Shown here: piece after piece, positions 1-9,178 of the stretch | How positions within the stretch are numbered: position 1 is the first letter of the stretch | How the letters are laid out: each line of letters opens with the position of its first letter | Assembly: GCA_937918935.1 (NCBI GenBank) | Contig: CAKZSI010000055.1 | Span: 1-61,354 of the forward strand | Direction: 5' to 3' | Source of the DNA: an uncultured Chloroflexales bacterium | GTDB lineage: Bacteria; Chloroflexota; Chloroflexia; Chloroflexales; Chloroflexaceae | Length of the DNA stretch: 61,354 nucleotides | The notes under the pieces: model-generated | The model's database searches: none | The model's input: only the letters and a program-made list of their open reading frames with translations | What the model was told of the DNA's origin: nothing | Position numbers and translations under genes: made by a program

Positions 1-238
1 GCCCCTGCTCTGTGTTGAGGGTTACAAGCAGGTGCTGCACTTGTCTAAACCATATTAATCACTGTCGTACTAACAAATATAACTAGATTACAGGAAGATT
101 ACAGTGAAAACTATCAATTTATGGTAACAAATCAGTAATTATGCGTCATTACTCTATGAAAAGATAAATAACAACGCTGCGCTCCCTTCCGAACTCATCG
201 TTCTTACTACATTTAATCCTAGTGAAGAGGAGGAGCCC
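1..238. other. AT-rich leader upstream of glycan cluster
   Basis: Positions about 40-200 are clearly richer in A and T than the rest of the window. I see no ORF on either strand that I can support and no convincing -35/-10 pair. A strong ribosome-binding site (gaggagg) sits at 228-234, just before the first GTG. The patch probably holds the promoter of the glycan cluster, or it marks the edge of an acquired segment; the sequence does not decide between these. Confidence 0.35.
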
Positions 239-1480
239 GTGGTCTCGACGACCTTTCATCGTTATCCGAACCTGCCCGGTGCGCTCGAGGAGGCCCTCTG
301 CCCTATCCACACGACCGTCCTGATCCCCGTCTATAACGAAGAAGCGGCTCTGCCCCGCGTGCTGGAGGATGTGATCGCCAATGTGGGGCCCGGCTATGAG
401 ATCCTGGTTGTTGACGATGGCTCCAGCGACGCCACCGTCGCCGTAGCTCAACGTTACCCCTGCCGGGTCATCAGCCATCAGGTGAATCGCGGCAAGGGCG
501 CTGCGATGCGCACCGGCCTCGCCCATGCCCGCGGCGAGAAGGTGATCTTCATTGATGGCGATGCCACGTACCCTGCCAGCGCCATCCCCGAGATCTCCCG
601 TCAGCTCGACCAGTACGATCTGGTGCGCTGTGTGCGCCACGATGGGCGCGATAAGATCCCCCTCGTCAATCGTCTGGGCAACCTGTTCTTCGATCACCTC
701 ATCCGTAGCGTGCATCAGGTCGAGGGCGCCGATGTGCTCAGCGGCCTCTACGGGTTGCACCGGCGCCACCTGCTGGCGATGCAGCTCGAATCCGACGGCT
801 TCGACATCGAGACGGAGATCATGGTCAAGGCCGGCTTGCTGGCCCTCACAGCCCACAGTATGCCCATTCAGTACCACGAGCGCATCGGCGAGAAGAAGCT
901 GAAGCCGCTGCGCGACGGCTGGGCCATTCTCCTGCGCGTCCTGCGACTGGCGGCGATCTTTAACCCCTTCGCCACGTACATCATGCCCGGGCTGATGCTC
1001 TGGCTGCTGGCCCTCGCAGTGGTGCTGATACCACGCCACGACCCGTCTGGCATCTCCCGCGGCGAGCCGGCAATGATCCTCGGCGCCATGGCGTTCCTGA
1101 CCGGCTTCCAGTTGTTGATGCTGGGCGGGGTGGTGCACCTGTACATCACCCGTCACGGCATGCGCCGGCCCAGTCGCATCCTTGACCTCCTGACGCGGCA
1201 GCCGGTGCGGCTCGCCAACTATGCGTTCGCCGGGCTGCTCGTCCTCGCCGGTGGCGTCTGGACGCTCGTCCTTGCCAGCCAGTGGGTCTGGGGCGGTCCT
1301 GCCTCGTTCCGATCGGGCCAGGAGTTGATCATCGCGCTGGCGATGGTGGTTGGCGGCACCAAGCTGTTTGCTACCACCCTGCTTATGGCGCTGTTTGCCT
1401 CCAACACCGCAAGCAAGCAGTGCGAGCAGGATCACCGCAGCGCCGTCGTGCGCCTCTCCGGCGTCGAGCCTGTTCAGTAG
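239..1480 (+). CDS. GT2 glycosyltransferase with C-terminal membrane helices
   Basis: Family 2 (GT-A fold) glycosyltransferase of 413 aa, resembling dolichyl- or polyprenyl-phosphate sugar synthases. The N-terminal catalytic domain shows VLIPVYNEE (27-35), VVDDGSSD (57-64) and the DGDATYP metal/nucleotide site (106-112). A basic GEKKLKPLRDG stretch near 217-227 precedes about four hydrophobic helices (roughly 245-390), so the enzyme should sit at the inner face of the cytoplasmic membrane. It probably charges a lipid-phosphate with a sugar or extends a lipid-linked glycan. The GTG start is chosen because gaggagg lies 4 nt upstream. It is followed 25 bp later by another GT2 gene in the same direction. 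The donor and acceptor cannot be read from the sequence. Confidence 0.85.
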   Translation: MVSTTFHRYPNLPGALEEALCPIHTTVLIPVYNEEAALPRVLEDVIANVGPGYEILVVDDGSSDATVAVAQRYPCRVISHQVNRGKGAAMRTGLAHARGEKVIFIDGDATYPASAIPEISRQLDQYDLVRCVRHDGRDKIPLVNRLGNLFFDHLIRSVHQVEGADVLSGLYGLHRRHLLAMQLESDGFDIETEIMVKAGLLALTAHSMPIQYHERIGEKKLKPLRDGWAILLRVLRLAAIFNPFATYIMPGLMLWLLALAVVLIPRHDPSGISRGEPAMILGAMAFLTGFQLLMLGGVVHLYITRHGMRRPSRILDLLTRQPVRLANYAFAGLLVLAGGVWTLVLASQWVWGGPASFRSGQELIIALAMVVGGTKLFATTLLMALFASNTASKQCEQDHRSAVVRLSGVEPVQ

Positions 1481-1505
1481 ATGCTCTGAAGAGAGGAGGT
1501 TTGTC

Positions 1506-2504
1506 GTGGTGTCCTCAATGGATCTGCCGGTCTCGGTGATCATTTGCGCCTACACCGAGGCCCGCTGGACGGACTTGCTCGCCGCCGTTGCTGCGCTGCG
1601 GACGCAGCAGACTCCCCCTTACGAGATTGTTGTTGTGGTTGATCACAATCCGGCGCTCTTCGAACGGGCCAGCAACGAGCCGGACCTTGAGGGTGTGCGG
1701 CTGCTTGCCAACAGCGGTCCGCGAGGGCTTTCGGGCGCCAGGAATGCCGGTGTGGCCCATGCCCGGGGCGCAATCCTTGCCTTTCTCGACGATGATGCCA
1801 TCCCCGAGCCTGACTGGCTGGCCCAGCTCCTCCTGGCGTATCGTGATCCGCGGGTGATCGCCGCCGGCGGGGCGATTGAGCCGCTCTGGCCCGGCGCGCG
1901 ACCGCGATGGTTCCCCGAGGAGTTCGACTGGGTGGTCGGCTGTACCTATCGCGGCGTGCCGACCGCGCCAATGCCGGTGCAGCGACTGATCGGATGCAAT
2001 ATGTCGTTCCGGCGCGAGGCGTTTGACCTGGCGGGCGGTTTCCGCAGCGAGATCGGGCAGGTAGGTCATGATCTCATGCGCAGCGATGACACCGAGTTCA
2101 CGATCCGCCTGTGGCAACGTTGTGGTGATCGGGTTTTGCTCTTCGTGCCACAGGCCCGGGTGCGCCATCGGGTAACCGAGGGTCGCGCGAGCCGGGCCTA
2201 TTTTCGCGCCCGCTGCTATGCGGAGGGCTTCTCCAAGGCCCAGATGGCCCGCCTGGTCGGTTCGCGCGACGGGCTTGCCGCCGAACGCGACTATGTGGCC
2301 CGCACCCTGCCGTCGGGTGTAGCACGCGGGCTGGCGGACACTGTCACCGGGCGCGATCCCGACGGGATACGACGCTCGGCTGCCATCCTGGCTGGTCTCG
2401 CCATCACCGGCTGCGGCTATCTGAGTGGCACGCTGGTGGGCTGGCTCGACACCCGGCGCCGCCATAGTCTCACCCGGTACCTGCTCCCGCGAGGCGCCCG
2501 ATGA
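1506..2504 (+). CDS. GT2 glycosyltransferase
   Basis: Soluble family 2 glycosyltransferase of about 332 aa. It begins with the GT-A core VSVIICAYTEARW and carries the FLDDDAIPEPDW metal-binding signature near residue 95, then an SDDTEF acidic motif near 200 that fits the catalytic base region. GTG 1506 is preferred because gagaggagg (1491-1499) lies 6 nt upstream; GTG 1509 and ATG 1518 are alternatives. The open frame extends further upstream into the previous gene, but that part has no family similarity. The stop overlaps the next gene's start (ATGA at 2501), which indicates translational coupling. Likely role: one sugar addition step of the surface glycan made by this cluster. Confidence 0.85.
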   Translation: MVSSMDLPVSVIICAYTEARWTDLLAAVAALRTQQTPPYEIVVVVDHNPALFERASNEPDLEGVRLLANSGPRGLSGARNAGVAHARGAILAFLDDDAIPEPDWLAQLLLAYRDPRVIAAGGAIEPLWPGARPRWFPEEFDWVVGCTYRGVPTAPMPVQRLIGCNMSFRREAFDLAGGFRSEIGQVGHDLMRSDDTEFTIRLWQRCGDRVLLFVPQARVRHRVTEGRASRAYFRARCYAEGFSKAQMARLVGSRDGLAAERDYVARTLPSGVARGLADTVTGRDPDGIRRSAAILAGLAITGCGYLSGTLVGWLDTRRRHSLTRYLLPRGAR

Positions 2505-3664
2505 AGATTGTACACATCACCTCAGGCTATTACCCTGACCTCGGCGGGATCGAGGGCCATGTCCAGCTACTGAGCGAGACCCTCGTCCAGTACGGGCATC
2601 AGGTAACGGTGCTGGCCGAAAGCCGACGACGGGATCTGGCCCCGGTGGAATCGATCAACGGCGTGGAAGTGCGCCGCTTTCCTGCCGTCGGACGGGGGGT
2701 CTACCGCTACCCGTCGGGCTTGTTGCGCTATCTTCGGGTGCATGCCGGCGCCTGGGATGTGGCGCATGCCCATAACTACCACGCCCTGCCCCTTATGCTG
2801 GCCTGTGTCGCGCGGCCGGCGCCGCTGGTGCTCAGCCTCTACTATCACGGCAAAGGGCATACGTCGCTGGCGAATCTGCTGCACGGGCTTTATGTGCCGG
2901 CCACCAGGGGGCTGATCCGCCGCGTGGAGGGGATCGTGTGCGTCTCCGAGGCTGAGGCGGCCCTGGTTCGCCGCACCTTTGGCCTCGGCCCGCGCCAGGT
3001 GAGCGTTGTGCCCACTGTTGTGGCGCTGGTTGATGAAGCCTGCCTCAGTACGGAACCCTCTGCCTGCGCAGAGGTACGGGCGCCCGCTTACCTCCTCAGT
3101 GTCGGACGGATGGCCCCCCATAAGCGGATGGACCGGCTGATCGGCGCTCTGTCCCATCTCTCAGACAGCTATGCGCTTACCCTGGTTGGCGATGGGCCGG
3201 AGCGCGCGCGGCTGGAGCAACTGGCCGATCAGTACGGAGTACGCCCCAGGCTGCATGTCGCTGGCCGGGTGAGCGATGCCGACCTGCGCGCCTGGTACCG
3301 CCGCGCAGGTGTGCTGGTGTCACTCTCGGAGGCCGAGTCGTTTGGGCGCACCATCGTCGAGGGATTGGCCATGGGATGCCGGGTGGTGTGCAGCGACATC
3401 CCGGCGCACCGCGAGTTCGCCCGGCGCTACCCGGAGTGGGTCACCCTGGTTCCTCCGAACGCCAGTGATGCACACGTTGCGATGCTGCTTGAGGCGACGG
3501 TTCGCCGGGAGACGGGAGCGCCGCCCGACCTGCGGCCGTACACCCGATCGGCCATTGCCGATGTCATGCTAGATATCTACGCCGTAGCGGCGCGGTTCGG
3601 GGCCTTGCACGCCCCTGAGGAAGCTGCTCTGGAGGTGGCAGGCGATGCGCATTGTCATTCTTAA
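2501..3664 (+). CDS. GT4 glycosyltransferase
   Basis: GT-B fold glycosyltransferase of family 4, 387 aa. The N-terminal Rossmann half starts MKIVHITSGYYPDLGGIEGHV, whose glycine-rich loop is typical of the acceptor domain. The C-terminal half holds LLSVGRMAPHKRMDRLI and the donor-binding EAESFGRTIVEGLAMG with the E-x7-E spacing of retaining GT4 enzymes. Length is normal for the family. It starts within the ATGA overlap with the preceding GT2 gene, and its 3' end overlaps the next gene by 20 bp, so these genes are almost certainly one transcript. Probably adds a hexose from a nucleotide sugar to a lipid-linked oligosaccharide; specificity unknown. Confidence 0.87.
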   Translation: MKIVHITSGYYPDLGGIEGHVQLLSETLVQYGHQVTVLAESRRRDLAPVESINGVEVRRFPAVGRGVYRYPSGLLRYLRVHAGAWDVAHAHNYHALPLMLACVARPAPLVLSLYYHGKGHTSLANLLHGLYVPATRGLIRRVEGIVCVSEAEAALVRRTFGLGPRQVSVVPTVVALVDEACLSTEPSACAEVRAPAYLLSVGRMAPHKRMDRLIGALSHLSDSYALTLVGDGPERARLEQLADQYGVRPRLHVAGRVSDADLRAWYRRAGVLVSLSEAESFGRTIVEGLAMGCRVVCSDIPAHREFARRYPEWVTLVPPNASDAHVAMLLEATVRRETGAPPDLRPYTRSAIADVMLDIYAVAARFGALHAPEEAALEVAGDAHCHS

Positions 3665-4943
3665 CACCTATAGCTGGCTCAACAAGGGCGATGCGGCAAT
3701 CGTGCTCGGCACCGTCCGCGCAGTGCGCACCGTCGCGCCCGAGGCCGACATTACGCTTGTCTCGCTGACGCCGGAGATTGACCGGCTCCACTACGCCGCC
3801 GAGCACCTGCGGGTCGTGGCCGGTCCCTTCGGTCTGTGTTATGCCGCGCATATCCCTGCGGGGGTGCGGGGCAGGCGCTTCGTGGGTGAATACCTGGCCC
3901 TGCTCGGCGGGCTGCTCGCCAGTCGCCTGACACGCCGGCCGCTTTCGCGCTGGTGGCCCGCCGGGCTGCGTGATCTGGTGCAGGCAATCGCCGAGGCGGA
4001 TGTGGCGATCAGTTGCGGAGGCGGTTTCTGGCAGGATAGCTGGGGCGCGGGCGTGCTCATCCACGTGGCCCAGGTGCTGGCAGCCCTGGTGGCCGGCGTC
4101 CCTGTCGTCTGTCTTGGGCAGAGTGTTGGCCCCTTCCGCAGCGCACGCCTCCGCGCCCTCGTTGGCCACGTGCTTCGCCGAACCGACGCGGTGGTGATCC
4201 GTGAGAGCGAGTCCCTGGCAACCGTCCAGGCCATGCGCATCGCCCCGGAGCGGCTCCATCTCGGTACCGACATGGCCTTTGCCCTGGACCGCGACCGGCC
4301 GGTCCGTCGTGCCAGCGCCCCTCGTTCGGGGCGCCTGCGGGTTGGCGTCACCGCGCGCAACTGGGCGTTTCCCCATTCGCTGGATCGCCAGGCGGCGCAG
4401 CGCCACTACGAAGATGCGCTGGTAGTGGCCCTGGACCATCTGCTGGCTGTCCACGATGCCGAGATCGTGTTCCTGCCCCAGGTCATCGGTCCCGGCAACG
4501 ATGACGATCGCCTTGTGGAGCGGGGGCTGGCCGCGCGGCTGAAGCGCCCCGATCGGGTGCGGGTGGTCGAGGACGATCTGGCGCCATCCGAGCTGATCGA
4601 GATGCTTGAGGGGATGGATATGCTGCTGGCTACGCGCTTTCACTCGGCGATCTTCGCTATGCTCGCCCGCGTACCCGTGGTGGCGATTGCCTATGAGCAT
4701 AAGACCACCGGGATCATGCGGCGCATGGACCTTGGCCGGTGGATCGTCCCTATCGAGACGGTGAGCGGGGCACGCTTGATCGAACTGATCGAAGCGCAAC
4801 TCGGTCAGCGGGAGGCGGTCATCGCCACGCTGAACGTCCGGGTGGCTCAGGAGTGTGCGCAGGTGCTGGCCAATGCAGCCATCTGCCGGGGCGTCGTCAG
4901 GCGGCCCGCCACGGCGGGCCAGGGCGCCGTGGTGGTCGAATGA
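3645..4943 (+). CDS. Polysaccharide pyruvyl transferase family protein
   Basis: 432-aa protein of the polysaccharide pyruvyl transferase (WcaK/CsaB-like) family. It begins RIVILNTYSWLNKGDAAIV, the family's N-terminal G-D loop, and contains CGGGFWQDSWG and VCLGQSVGPF in the first half, then LLATRFHSAIFAMLARVPVVAIAYEHKT in the second half. Family members transfer pyruvate from phosphoenolpyruvate to sugar hydroxyls as ketals, giving acidic glycans that can anchor S-layer proteins. The start codon follows GGAGG at 3631-3635 and overlaps the upstream GT4 gene by 20 bp. Some family members are ordinary glycosyltransferase-like proteins, so the pyruvylation role is inferred from family and context. 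Confidence 0.82.
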   Translation: MRIVILNTYSWLNKGDAAIVLGTVRAVRTVAPEADITLVSLTPEIDRLHYAAEHLRVVAGPFGLCYAAHIPAGVRGRRFVGEYLALLGGLLASRLTRRPLSRWWPAGLRDLVQAIAEADVAISCGGGFWQDSWGAGVLIHVAQVLAALVAGVPVVCLGQSVGPFRSARLRALVGHVLRRTDAVVIRESESLATVQAMRIAPERLHLGTDMAFALDRDRPVRRASAPRSGRLRVGVTARNWAFPHSLDRQAAQRHYEDALVVALDHLLAVHDAEIVFLPQVIGPGNDDDRLVERGLAARLKRPDRVRVVEDDLAPSELIEMLEGMDMLLATRFHSAIFAMLARVPVVAIAYEHKTTGIMRRMDLGRWIVPIETVSGARLIELIEAQLGQREAVIATLNVRVAQECAQVLANAAICRGVVRRPATAGQGAVVVE

Positions 4944-4967
4944 ACCTTGTTGAAGAAAGGAGTTGCC

Positions 4968-6875
4968 ATGAGCATTCACGTTCCAACAGAATACCGGCGC
5001 ACGATGCTGCCGGAAGGAGCGGCCTTGAGTGGCGCGTGGCTGCGCGGCTGGCGCCCTCCGATCATCGCCGTGAGCCTGGTCTTGTTTTTCCTGGGCCTGG
5101 GAGTGCTGGCACAGGCATATATGGTCGAGGCCAATACTCCGGCGGCCTATGGTTGGTTCTGGGCCGGGTTGGGGTTGAGCGTAGGCGCAGCTATCATCAC
5201 TGGCCTGGCCCCTGCCAGCACCACCGGGCAACGCCTGCTGATGCTGGGACTTCTGGGGGGCGCTTTGTATCTGCCCACCTTTCTGCGTAGCCCGGCTTAT
5301 CCGATCTTTGCCGACGAGTTGTACCACTACCAGGCCCTGACGCTGATGCGTGAACATGGCACGCGCGAGGTGAGTCTTACATTTTTCACTGTTCCGCGCG
5401 ACTATCCGGGCCTGGCCCTGCTCGGGCTGCACATGGTCAGCATCGCCGGCCTGTCCTCCGAATGGGCGGTACGGCTCGTGCCGCTCCTGGTCCACCTTAC
5501 CATGCCGGTGCTAGCCTACGCCGCGCTGGCGACCCTGCGCGTGCCGGAGCGCCTGGCATTCGTGGGCGGGCTGGTCTACATGAGCAACCGCAGTTTCTTC
5601 TTCTTCCACAGCGTCTTTAGCTACGAGACCCTGGGAACGCTCCTGTTCCTGGTCCTGGCGCTCCTTAGTTTGAACCTGCTACGCAAAGACACGCAGTGGG
5701 CGTGGCAGGTTCACCTGCTCCTGCTGATAGTCATTGCGGCGGTGAGCATGACTCATCACTTCAGCACCTTGATCAGCCTGGTCTGGCTGTTTGGATGCGC
5801 GCTGGTCACGTGGGCGCTGCGGCACGAACAACGGCGTCTCTTTGGGGCGCTGGCCCTCTTCACCGCTGTCTTCGCCCTGGCCTGGCTTGTCTTTCAGTCT
5901 GATCGCGGCATTCAGTATGTCGTCCTGACGATCATCAACCGGACGGCGGCATTCTTCAACGCTGCACAGGCCGCGCTGAGCGGATCGGCGGCGTCACCCG
6001 GCGGTGAGGGCTGGCGGTTGCGTCTGCTGTTTGCCAACTCGCCGCTGCCGCTGGCGGAGCGGTTCTTCGCCTACCTTTACCCCGCTCTGATCGGCGTGCT
6101 TATGCTGGCGGGCCTGGCACGGGCGGCGGGCTTCTTCTGGGCCAGACGCGGCCAGGATCTTACCCCCTACGCGGGCGTCCTCCTTCTGGGGATCTTTGGC
6201 CCGGTTCTGTGGCTCCTGTCCACGCCGCTGGTGCTGACGGTCAATCAAGACGCGGCCTATCGCTCCTGGCCGTTCCTCTTCCTGGGGGTGGCTCTGTACG
6301 TGATCATTGCGCTCTACGGCGTTGAGGCCGAAGCGCGTCCTGTGCGCGTCTCGGAGCGCCTGACGGCGTTCGGCATCGCCATACCGCTGCTGATCGGCGG
6401 GATCGTTCTGGGCGACAATCAGGCCGGGCGCTTCCACACCCACCAGATCTTCGCCGCCTCCGGGCCGGAAGCCATCACCGATGATCTGGTCGCGGCGGCG
6501 CGCTGGCTGGAGGCGCACTACGGGGCGTATCACCGCGTGGCCGGCGACCGGGCCAGCCAGGTGGCTTTTGGCACTTTCGGCAACCAGCATACCCGCATCT
6601 GGGGCATCGGCCAGTTGTATTACTACGACGATCCGGGCGGCGCGATCTGGTTCCTGAACGAGCACAAGATTGACTTCGTCAGCGTGGATTGGCGGGTGTC
6701 GCGCTATCTGCCGCGCTACACCACCTACTTCGGCGACGCCGATCCCTTCGGCCAGCAGCGACCGATCCAACCGGTGCCGGTCGAGCGTCTGGAGAAGTTC
6801 GACCGTATTCGCGATCTACAGCGCATCTACGATAACGGCGACATCCTTCTCTATCGAAAGGTGGTGATCCGATGA
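4968..6875 (+). CDS. Polytopic membrane protein, GT39-like
   Basis: 635-aa integral membrane protein with about 12 predicted hydrophobic segments. The loop after the third segment reads FADELYHYQALTLMREHGT; acidic residues at this place are typical of GT-C enzymes such as the GT39/ArnT group, which take sugars from polyprenyl-phosphate donors on the outer face. A soluble domain of about 130 aa (from roughly residue 505, rich in aromatic residues) closes the protein. ATG 4968 is chosen because gaaaggag lies at 4955-4962; the upstream frame adds only seven codons. The next gene begins inside its stop codon (ATGA at 6872). It could be a glycan transferase, a ligase or a polymerase; the sequence does not settle which. 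Confidence 0.7.
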   Translation: MSIHVPTEYRRTMLPEGAALSGAWLRGWRPPIIAVSLVLFFLGLGVLAQAYMVEANTPAAYGWFWAGLGLSVGAAIITGLAPASTTGQRLLMLGLLGGALYLPTFLRSPAYPIFADELYHYQALTLMREHGTREVSLTFFTVPRDYPGLALLGLHMVSIAGLSSEWAVRLVPLLVHLTMPVLAYAALATLRVPERLAFVGGLVYMSNRSFFFFHSVFSYETLGTLLFLVLALLSLNLLRKDTQWAWQVHLLLLIVIAAVSMTHHFSTLISLVWLFGCALVTWALRHEQRRLFGALALFTAVFALAWLVFQSDRGIQYVVLTIINRTAAFFNAAQAALSGSAASPGGEGWRLRLLFANSPLPLAERFFAYLYPALIGVLMLAGLARAAGFFWARRGQDLTPYAGVLLLGIFGPVLWLLSTPLVLTVNQDAAYRSWPFLFLGVALYVIIALYGVEAEARPVRVSERLTAFGIAIPLLIGGIVLGDNQAGRFHTHQIFAASGPEAITDDLVAAARWLEAHYGAYHRVAGDRASQVAFGTFGNQHTRIWGIGQLYYYDDPGGAIWFLNEHKIDFVSVDWRVSRYLPRYTTYFGDADPFGQQRPIQPVPVERLEKFDRIRDLQRIYDNGDILLYRKVVIR

Positions 6876-7666
6876 ACACGCTCCTTACGCGCCGGCCTGG
6901 CCCGCTCTTCCTTCCCGCTCTGGTCGGACTGATCGCTACGCTGGCTCTGTTGCTTGCAGCGGGCAACGTACCGGCCCCGGCGCTGCGCGCGCCCCTGGGC
7001 CTGGTGCTGGCGTGCTTCGCGCCCGGCTATGCCCTGCTCTTCGCCCTTTTTCCGCCCGAAGCTCACCGCCTGCAACAGGCAGCCCTGAGCATCCCCTTGA
7101 GTCTGGCGCTGGGCATCCTGCTGGGCGCCGGTATTGACCTCGCAGCCCTTACCTTCTCCGGGACGCTCTTCGCCGGGCTGAGCTGGGTCATCACCATGGC
7201 GGGGCTGGCCATTGGCGCCTGGCGCCTGGAGCGCTCCGGCGGCCTGAGCGGCTTCTTTCGCCAGACCTCGCTGCCACAGGTCAGCCATCTGCTGACCGGC
7301 GCGCTGGTCGCGCTGCTGGTGATCGCTTCCGCGGGATGGGCCGGTGTAGCACTGTACCGGGCCGCCCAGGTGGAAACCAGACCGTTCACGGCTCTCTCGG
7401 TTGAGCCGGCAAGCATTGATGGAACCCTGCGGCAGGTGGTGGTGGTTGCCAATCATGAGCATGCCCCGGTGGCCTATCGCCTGGAGGTGCGTCTGCCGAA
7501 CGGCGGCGTGGCCGGCGGCTGGTCGGGGGTTTTGACACCCGGCCAGACCTACCATGTATCACTGCCCGCCAGCCTGGATCTGGAAGCGGGTGAGCGGGCC
7601 GAGGTGCTGCTGTTCCGCGATCAGGAGAACAAACCGTACCGGACGGTGCATCTGGCGCGGCCCTGA
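6872..7666 (+). CDS. DUF1616-like membrane protein
   Basis: 264-aa protein with four or five N-terminal hydrophobic helices up to about residue 160, then a beta-rich outer domain (about 170-264). The pattern of a membrane block with APGYALLFALFPPE followed by an extracytoplasmic domain that mentions FTALSVEP and LPASLDLEAGERAEVLLFRD fits DUF1616 proteins, which often sit in archaeal and chloroflexotal glycan clusters. It overlaps the previous gene by 4 bp and is clearly co-translated. The function is unknown; location suggests a partner of the GT39-like enzyme in handling the glycan outside the membrane. Confidence 0.7.
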   Translation: MNTLLTRRPGPLFLPALVGLIATLALLLAAGNVPAPALRAPLGLVLACFAPGYALLFALFPPEAHRLQQAALSIPLSLALGILLGAGIDLAALTFSGTLFAGLSWVITMAGLAIGAWRLERSGGLSGFFRQTSLPQVSHLLTGALVALLVIASAGWAGVALYRAAQVETRPFTALSVEPASIDGTLRQVVVVANHEHAPVAYRLEVRLPNGGVAGGWSGVLTPGQTYHVSLPASLDLEAGERAEVLLFRDQENKPYRTVHLARP

Positions 7667-7696
7667 GAACGCGAGCTTCTGCTCAAGCGGGGGCGC

Positions 7697-7715
7697 GGGG
7701 AAAGCTGGTTTCCCC
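7697..7715. repeat. Palindrome family A, copy 1
   Basis: GGGGAAAGCTGGTTTCCCC, extended outward by GCGC on the left and (A)CGCGC on the right, giving a strong hairpin. It is the first of 14 copies of this element in the window and lies between the DUF1616 gene and the flippase gene, about 38 bp before a family C copy. Confidence 0.75.
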
Positions 7716-7754
7716 ACGCGCCTCCAACGCGCCCTTCCAGAACAATCTATCCTG

Positions 7755-7769
7755 CGCGGCGAAGCCGCG
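7755..7769. repeat. Palindrome family C, copy 1
   Basis: CGCGGC-GAA-GCCGCG hairpin, 20 bp before the flippase start. The stretch just upstream (cccttccagaacaatctatcc) resembles the B-to-C spacer seen at 19330-19360, so this may be a B-C composite whose B half has decayed. Confidence 0.65.
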
Positions 7770-7788
7770 TGAGCAGCTAGCAAACACT

Positions 7789-9096
7789 ATGCTCACCAAC
7801 GCCAGAACATCACTAACCCGGATCATCGCCGGTTTGCGCATGCCGCTGTACCTCAACGGCTATGCGCTGATGATCAGCGCCATGGCCATGTCCGGCCTCG
7901 GCTTTGTCTTCTGGGTGCTGGCAGCCCGCATGTACGCCCCGGCGGCGGTCGGCGCCAGTTCGGCGCTGGTCTCCCTGCTGATGTTTCTGGCGGGGATCGC
8001 CCAGCTCAACCTGCGCGGCGCGCTGATCCGCTTCCTGCCGCTGGCCGGTCTCGCGGCGCGCCGCCTGATCCTCGGCGCTTATGCGGCAAGCATTGGCGCC
8101 AGCCTGCTCTGCGGCGGCGGGACGCTGCTGGTCGCCCGCTGGTGGCTGCCGGAAGGAGCCTTTAGCGTCGCGCAACCCGCCTTCGCCGTCTGGTTCATCG
8201 TCTCGGTCTTGGCGCAGACGATCTTTGCCCTGCAGGATCACGTGCTGACCGGGCTGCGCCAGGCGATCTGGACCCCGGTTGAGAACCTGCTCTATTCCCT
8301 GGCCAAGCTCGCCCTGCTGACCGCCCTGGCCGGCAGCGCCTTCGAGCACGCCATCTACTATGCCTACACCATCCCCATTCTGGCACTGGTCATTCCCATC
8401 AACTATTTCATCTTTGTGCGCTGCTTGCCGGCCCATGTCTCCGCTTCCGGCCAGAGGGCCGAGCCGCTGACCTTCAGAGGCGTGGCGCGCTTCGTCGCCG
8501 GCGACTACCTGGGCTCGCTGTTCGCTCTGATGTCCACGACCCTTATCCCGGTGCTGGTGGCCCTGCGCCTGGGGGCCGAGGCGAATGCCTATTTCTACCT
8601 GCCGTGGACCATCGCCGGGGCGCTGGAGTTGCTCGCGGTGAACATGACCGCCTCGTTCACGGTGGAAGCGGCCCGTGACCGCGCGAAGCTGGTCGTCTAC
8701 AGCCGGCGCGTGCTCGGGCAACTGCTGATCCTGTTGGCCCTGGCGCTAGGCGTCCTCCTACCCGCCGCGCCTCTCCTGTTGCGGATCATCGGCCAGGAGT
8801 ATGCCGATGCCAGTGCCGGGCTGCTGCGCTTACTGGCGCTTTCCAGCGTTCCGCAGGCGGTGCTGATGCTGGCGATGAGCGTCACGCGGATCGAGAATCG
8901 TGTGCGGACCATCGTAGCGTTGCAGGCGGCGAACTGCGGCTTGCTGCTGGGCTTTAGCGCACTCATGCTCCCGGCGCTGGGCATCCTCGCTATCGGCTGG
9001 GCAAAGCTGATCGCCCAGGGCGTCCTGGCGTTGCTCGTGTTCGGCACGCTGCTGCGCCCGGTGTGGTGGTCGAAGTGGAGAGGTGTCGAGGCGTAG
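7789..9096 (+). CDS. Wzx-like polysaccharide flippase
   Basis: 435-aa membrane protein with 12 or more hydrophobic segments and no large soluble domain, typical of the MATE/Wzx (polysaccharide biosynthesis protein, MVF-type) superfamily. The N-terminal part contains AMAMSGLGFVFWVLAARMYAPAAVGASSAL, matching the first two helices of O-antigen flippases. It probably moves the lipid-linked repeat unit made by the upstream transferases across the cytoplasmic membrane. Separated from the DUF1616 gene by 122 bp containing A and C palindromes, so it may be expressed with the upstream genes or from its own weak promoter. The ATG at 7789 has no obvious Shine-Dalgarno sequence. Confidence 0.85.
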   Translation: MLTNARTSLTRIIAGLRMPLYLNGYALMISAMAMSGLGFVFWVLAARMYAPAAVGASSALVSLLMFLAGIAQLNLRGALIRFLPLAGLAARRLILGAYAASIGASLLCGGGTLLVARWWLPEGAFSVAQPAFAVWFIVSVLAQTIFALQDHVLTGLRQAIWTPVENLLYSLAKLALLTALAGSAFEHAIYYAYTIPILALVIPINYFIFVRCLPAHVSASGQRAEPLTFRGVARFVAGDYLGSLFALMSTTLIPVLVALRLGAEANAYFYLPWTIAGALELLAVNMTASFTVEAARDRAKLVVYSRRVLGQLLILLALALGVLLPAAPLLLRIIGQEYADASAGLLRLLALSSVPQAVLMLAMSVTRIENRVRTIVALQAANCGLLLGFSALMLPALGILAIGWAKLIAQGVLALLVFGTLLRPVWWSKWRGVEA

Positions 9097-9178
9097 AGGT
9101 ATTTTTACCTTTACACATACATGAGTGAATTATCAGGCGATTTTTGTATACGGAAACTCACTGAAGGAGGAATCAACC

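Noticed and set aside
149-1543. 464-aa open frame on the minus strand
   Set aside because: It lies antisense to a clear GT2 glycosyltransferase, has no family motif and a composition typical of antisense frames in GC-rich DNA.
3564-5495. 643-aa open frame on the minus strand
   Set aside because: Antisense to the pyruvyl transferase-like and GT39-like genes; rich in His, Gln and Arg with no motif. A shadow of GC-rich coding DNA.
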